Assembly: GCA_024277605.1 (NCBI GenBank)
Contig: JAJRUU010000177.1
Span: 1-8,518, forward strand
DNA length: 8,518 nt
DNA from: a bacterium
Lineage (GTDB): Bacteria; SZUA-182; SZUA-191; JAJRXT01
Reading direction: 5' to 3'
Each line of letters starts with the position of its first letter. Position 1 is the stretch's first letter. Position numbers and translations under genes: made by a program. Under the pieces are notes generated by a model. It searched no databases. It saw nothing but the letters and a program-made list of their open reading frames with translations, and was not told the DNA's origin. Shown here piece by piece: positions 6,624 through 8,518 of the stretch.

Positions 6624-6652
6624 GGAACAGGTTCCCTTGGGGACAGGTCCCC
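6623..6652. repeat. Pair of REP-like palindromes after the thioredoxin-like gene
   Basis: GGGAACAGGTTCCC (6623-6636) and GGGGACAGGTCCCC (6639-6652) sit 2 bases apart. Each has perfect 6-bp arms around AG. The second is the exact reverse complement of the copy at 3352-3365, and the first is a variant of it with compensating changes in both arms. As RNA they would form two adjacent GC-rich hairpins that may end or weaken transcription after the nrdD-thioredoxin unit. Confidence 0.65.
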
Positions 6653-6663
6653 TGAGACTGGCC

Positions 6664-6695
6664 TTGACTCTCCTCTCCCCCCTCGTGAGGGTCAA
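6664..6695 (+). other. Hairpin in the spacer before the Cys-rich gene
   Basis: TTGACTCTC (6664-6672) pairs with GAGGGTCAA (6687-6695): a 9-bp stem with one G-U pair and a 14-base pyrimidine-rich loop. It is followed by GAATTTTAAAG rather than a U-run. Its right arm is part of a CTCGTGAGGG element repeated before nrdG at 7042-7051. It could be a weak terminator or leader structure. Confidence 0.35.
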
Positions 6696-6786
6696 GAATT
6701 TTAAAGTGTTATATGTGTAGCTCATAATGTTTTAAAAAGTAGCAGGAGATGATTTATAGTTTGGCAAAATTAAAGGGAGGGTGAGC

Positions 6787-7011
6787 ATGGAAAAAAGACA
6801 TTATTTGGATTGTATGATTGCTGTAAATGAAAGTCATTGTCTTATTTACAGACAACCTGAGTTGGAGGAAGATTTTCGAAAAGAAATGGCGGGTCTTCCC
6901 ATAGTAAATGAAGGCGAGGAATATCTTGAAATTTATCACATGGAAGCAGAAACTGAACAGAAATGTTTGGACGTTTGTGGCCCATGTGCTAATTTCAAGG
7001 GTTGTCAATAA
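6787..7011 (+). CDS. Small cysteine-rich protein between nrdD and nrdG
   Basis: This gene encodes 74 residues. The ATG at 6787 is preferred over the in-frame GTG at 6781 because AAAGGGAGG (6772-6780) lies 6 bases before the ATG but directly against the GTG. The protein is acidic (LEEDFRKE, NEGEEYLEIYHMEAETE) and has six cysteines: C9, C18 and a C-terminal cluster C60-X3-C64-X2-C67-X5-C73 (CLDVCGPCANFKGCQ). The cluster could hold an iron-sulfur centre or zinc. The CX3CX2C spacing matches that of radical-SAM enzymes, but the chain is far too short for a barrel. I do not recognise a family. Position between the reductase/thioredoxin pair and the activase, on the same strand, suggests a role in radical generation, redox supply or oxygen sensing; this is inference only. 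Confidence 0.8.
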   Translation: MEKRHYLDCMIAVNESHCLIYRQPELEEDFRKEMAGLPIVNEGEEYLEIYHMEAETEQKCLDVCGPCANFKGCQ

Positions 7012-7041
7012 TTAGATTTTTCTGTTTGTTTTTTTACTTCT

Positions 7042-7067
7042 CTCGTGAGGGGCAAAGCTTTTAGTGA
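7042..7067 (+). repeat. Second copy of a CTCGTGAGGG element, just before nrdG
   Basis: CTCGTGAGGG at 7042-7051 repeats 6682-6691; similarity continues imperfectly afterward (CAA, then TTTT, then AGTG). The first copy lies about 100 bases before the Cys-rich gene, the second runs into the nrdG start, where its GAGGGG may serve as the ribosome site. A T-rich run (7027-7035) precedes the second copy. It may be a duplicated leader segment. Confidence 0.35.
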
Positions 7068-7792
7068 CTATGGACGACTTTTATATTAAAGGATTTATAG
7101 AAACCTCAATGCTGGATTGGTGGGGCAATATAGCCTCAGTCCTTTTCCTGCCGGGGTGTAACTTTCGTTGCCCTTATTGCCATAATCACGAATTGGCGCA
7201 TAATCCTAACGCTCTGCCCGATATACCCCTTGAAAAGGTGCTGGCCCGGTTAAGTAGATTTAAGGGCTGGATCGATGGCATTGTGATAACCGGTGGGGAG
7301 CCCACCCTGCATAATAATCTGCCGGATATAATTCGCCGTATAAAGCAAGGGTCAGTAACCCAAGATGCATGGTTGGTAAAACTGGACACCAACGGCTCAA
7401 ACCCTGATATGCTGGCCCAGTTATTAGACGAGGGTTTGCTGGACTATGTAGCCATGGATGTCAAAGCCCCGTTAAATGAGCTTGACTATCAACGGGCTAC
7501 CGGTTGCGGGGCGAAGGTGGAGTCTGTCAGGGAGTGTATCGACCTGCTAAAGAATTCCGGGCTGGACTATGAACTGCGCACCACTGTCTGTCCCACCCTG
7601 CTTGACAAGCCTAAATTAAAGCAGTTGCTTGATCAAATCAAGGGCGCCAAGAGGCTGGTGCTGCAAAATTTCAAACCCGCTCAAGTACTCGACCCTGATT
7701 TCCAGCAAATAAAACCTTATTCCAAAGAATTTATTCATGAACTAGGACAGATGAGCGAAAAGTATGTAGGATGTCTAAGGCTGGTGGCCTAA
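7064..7792 (+). CDS. nrdG: Anaerobic ribonucleotide reductase activating protein, radical SAM
   Basis: This gene encodes 242 residues. NrdG cleaves S-adenosylmethionine with a 4Fe-4S cluster and abstracts hydrogen from the NrdD glycine, in the cytoplasm under anoxia. The cluster motif is C32-NFR-C36-PY-C39, followed by the SAM-binding GGEP (77-80), then LDTNG and DVKAP further along the barrel. The opening GFIETSMLDWWGNIASVLFL and the length fit the longer NrdG type seen in anaerobes and archaea (TIGR02495-like), rather than the roughly 155-residue E. coli type. GTG 7064 has GAGGGG 11 bases upstream; the ATG at 7070 is an alternative and would drop two residues. The gene is intact although its presumed substrate, NrdD, is broken; the same activase could serve another glycyl-radical enzyme or a second nrdD. 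Confidence 0.9.
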   Translation: MTMDDFYIKGFIETSMLDWWGNIASVLFLPGCNFRCPYCHNHELAHNPNALPDIPLEKVLARLSRFKGWIDGIVITGGEPTLHNNLPDIIRRIKQGSVTQDAWLVKLDTNGSNPDMLAQLLDEGLLDYVAMDVKAPLNELDYQRATGCGAKVESVRECIDLLKNSGLDYELRTTVCPTLLDKPKLKQLLDQIKGAKRLVLQNFKPAQVLDPDFQQIKPYSKEFIHELGQMSEKYVGCLRLVA

Positions 7793-7823
7793 TTTAAATG
7801 TTGACAAACGGGAGATAAACTAA

Positions 7824-8030
7824 TTGAAGCAGGAATGGATTGGGCGTTTTGTTAAAATTATAGATGCGCCGCCGAACAAGGTCGGCAAGGTGGGTTTTAT
7901 TTTCCCAATTGGTGAGAACAACGGGTTTGATCCCGAAGGTATTTGCGTGGCCTCGGCTGATGGCATCATCGGGTTCTTTAAAACCCACCAACTGCAATTT
8001 ATCCCCCTATCAAGCCACCCTGTCGGTTAA
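7824..8030 (+). CDS. Small hypothetical protein downstream of nrdG, TTG start
   Basis: This gene encodes 68 residues. The TTG start at 7824 has GGGAG (7810-7814) 9 bases upstream, which supports it well. The sequence RFVKIIDAPPNKVGKVGFIF looks like a small beta-barrel with a KOW/SH3-like turn, followed by further strands (GICVASADGIIGFFKTHQLQFI). There is no cysteine cluster, signal peptide or membrane segment apart from hydrophobic strands. It begins 31 bases after nrdG and may share its transcript. Its last 21 bases overlap the end of the opposing gene at 8010-8267. I cannot name a family. Confidence 0.65.
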   Translation: MKQEWIGRFVKIIDAPPNKVGKVGFIFPIGENNGFDPEGICVASADGIIGFFKTHQLQFIPLSSHPVG

Positions 8031-8267
8031 TAGCCGCATAAACCGGTTGCAGCAGCGGGGAGTTAATTCTCCCTGACCATTATAGGTAACCATTACTTCA
8101 GAGCCGCACACCGGGCAACGGTAAATCAGATTGAGTTTGGACTGTAGCAGCATGGATTGATTACAGCAGTGGGGAGTTAGATTACCCGCCCCTGACCTGA
8201 TTACTGAGATCTCCGCCCCGCATACCGGACAGCGGTATACTTGCCCTGCAATATTAAGGCTTTTCAT
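8010..8267 (-). CDS. Double desulforedoxin-like metal-binding protein
   Basis: This gene encodes 85 residues made of two near-identical repeats. Repeat 1: YRCPVCGAEISV with C13, C16, C34, C35. Repeat 2: YRCPVCGSEVMV with C51, C54, C72, C73. Each follows CX2C-X17-CC-N-X2-M, like desulforedoxin and the N-terminal domain of desulfoferrodoxin (usually CX2C-X15-CC-GxxM), where four cysteines bind one iron. Iron or zinc is therefore expected, and a role in electron transfer or oxygen/superoxide protection is plausible. The start is the ATG at 8267 rather than an upstream ATG at 8360: it overlaps the preceding gene's TGA as ATGA, and GGGAAGG lies 4 bases before it. The protein has no catalytic superoxide reductase domain. 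Its end overlaps the convergent gene at 7824-8030 by 21 bases. Confidence 0.8.
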   Translation of the reverse strand: MKSLNIAGQVYRCPVCGAEISVIRSGAGNLTPHCCNQSMLLQSKLNLIYRCPVCGSEVMVTYNGQGELTPRCCNRFMRLLTDRVA

Positions 8268-8449
8268 TGGCCTTCCCGGATGAGCTGCATTTTTTGATTG
8301 CAGCAGATTGGCTCCAGGTTTCCTACCCCGCCTTTGGTTACCATAATCATAGTATGACATTGACTACAGGTATAAGCCTTGCCCACATGGATGCTCCAGG
8401 CTTTGCCCCACTGTTCCACCGTCCATTCACCTGTTTCCGGCTCTTGCAT
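8264..8449 (-). CDS. Single desulforedoxin-like protein coupled to the next gene
   Basis: This gene encodes 61 residues. An N-terminal stretch with three tryptophans (EWTVEQWGKAW) precedes one metal site, C28-X2-C31-X17-C49-C50, in the context YTCSQCHTMIMV and ICCNQKM, with the same spacing as both repeats of the downstream protein. The tetracysteine site should bind one iron (desulforedoxin-like) or zinc. AAAGGAG (8458-8464) lies 8 bases before the ATG. The stop overlaps the next start (ATGA, 8264-8267), so the two are translationally coupled and likely made in fixed ratio. Together they give three copies of one domain, pointing to recent internal duplication. Confidence 0.8.
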   Translation of the reverse strand: MQEPETGEWTVEQWGKAWSIHVGKAYTCSQCHTMIMVTKGGVGNLEPICCNQKMQLIREGQ

Positions 8450-8495
8450 ATTTGGTACTCCTTTATGTGCTGCATTAAATCTTACCCTATGATAA

Positions 8496-8501
8496 ATTAT
8501 A
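8496..8501 (-). promoter_or_regulatory. Candidate -10 box for the desulforedoxin-like pair
   Basis: A perfect TATAAT on the minus strand lies 46 bases before the ATG at 8449. With a 17-base spacer the -35 box would fall just beyond the window, so it cannot be checked. The setting is strongly AT-rich, so a chance match is possible. Confidence 0.4.
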
Positions 8502-8518
8502 AATCAATTAATTATTTG

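Noticed and set aside
8056..8075. Hairpin CGGGGAG/CTCCCTG as a terminator for the plus-strand small gene
   Set aside because: It lies in the coding sequence of a metal-site repeat and has no following U-run; likely a coding by-product.
8268..8360. 31-residue N-terminal extension of the double desulforedoxin-like protein
   Set aside because: It lies wholly within the upstream coding gene in another frame, and the ATG at 8267 has a ribosome site and ATGA coupling.

Overview
The window looks like a chromosomal piece of an anaerobic, Gram-positive-type bacterium. My best guess is the Desulfotomaculum/Pelotomaculum (Peptococcaceae-like) branch of the Firmicutes. The reasons are a class III (oxygen-sensitive) ribonucleotide reductase with its radical-SAM activase, desulforedoxin-like iron/zinc proteins, strong AGGAGG-type ribosome binding sites with GTG/TTG starts, and GGGGACAGGTCCCC-type palindromes. 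The lineage is an inference; there is no rRNA or other marker here.

Layout. (1) 52-1199, minus strand: two AT-rich genes of unknown function, a two-helix membrane protein and a small soluble protein, separated by 2 bases. They look like an accessory cassette. (2) 1321-3238, minus strand: a trpD gene interrupted by an in-frame TAA, followed 20 bases later by a gene for an exported protein with an SH3-like C-terminus. A good sigma-A-type promoter (TTGACA, 17 bp, TATATT) precedes trpD. (3) 3239-4206: a gene-poor stretch with a palindromic REP-like repeat, a promoter-like pair followed by three DnaA boxes in the same orientation, a chain of very small ORFs ending in a plausible 59-residue one, a 27-bp tandem duplication, and two hairpins just ahead of nrdD. 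(4) 4207-7792, plus strand: nrdD (broken by an in-frame TAG and a one-base frameshift), a thioredoxin/NrdH-like gene starting on the base after the nrdD stop, a small cysteine-rich protein, and nrdG. (5) 7824-8030: a small plus-strand unknown that overlaps tail-to-tail with two translationally coupled minus-strand genes (8449-8010) carrying three desulforedoxin-like metal sites.

How the genes work together. NrdG would use a 4Fe-4S cluster and S-adenosylmethionine to place a glycyl radical on NrdD (the glycine lies in the RITGY motif). The small CPRC thioredoxin-like protein is a natural candidate for the reductant, and the Cys-rich 74-residue protein sits between activase and reductase in the same orientation. 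The activase and the redox proteins are intact while NrdD has two lesions and trpD a third. The main questions are therefore whether these are genuine decay, sequencing or assembly errors, or something recoded. I see no CRISPR array, tRNA, rRNA or intact transposase. I found no clear new multi-gene system; the best candidates for something undescribed are the AT-rich pair, the Cys-rich protein beside nrdG, the three-site desulforedoxin-like pair, and the DnaA-box promoter region.
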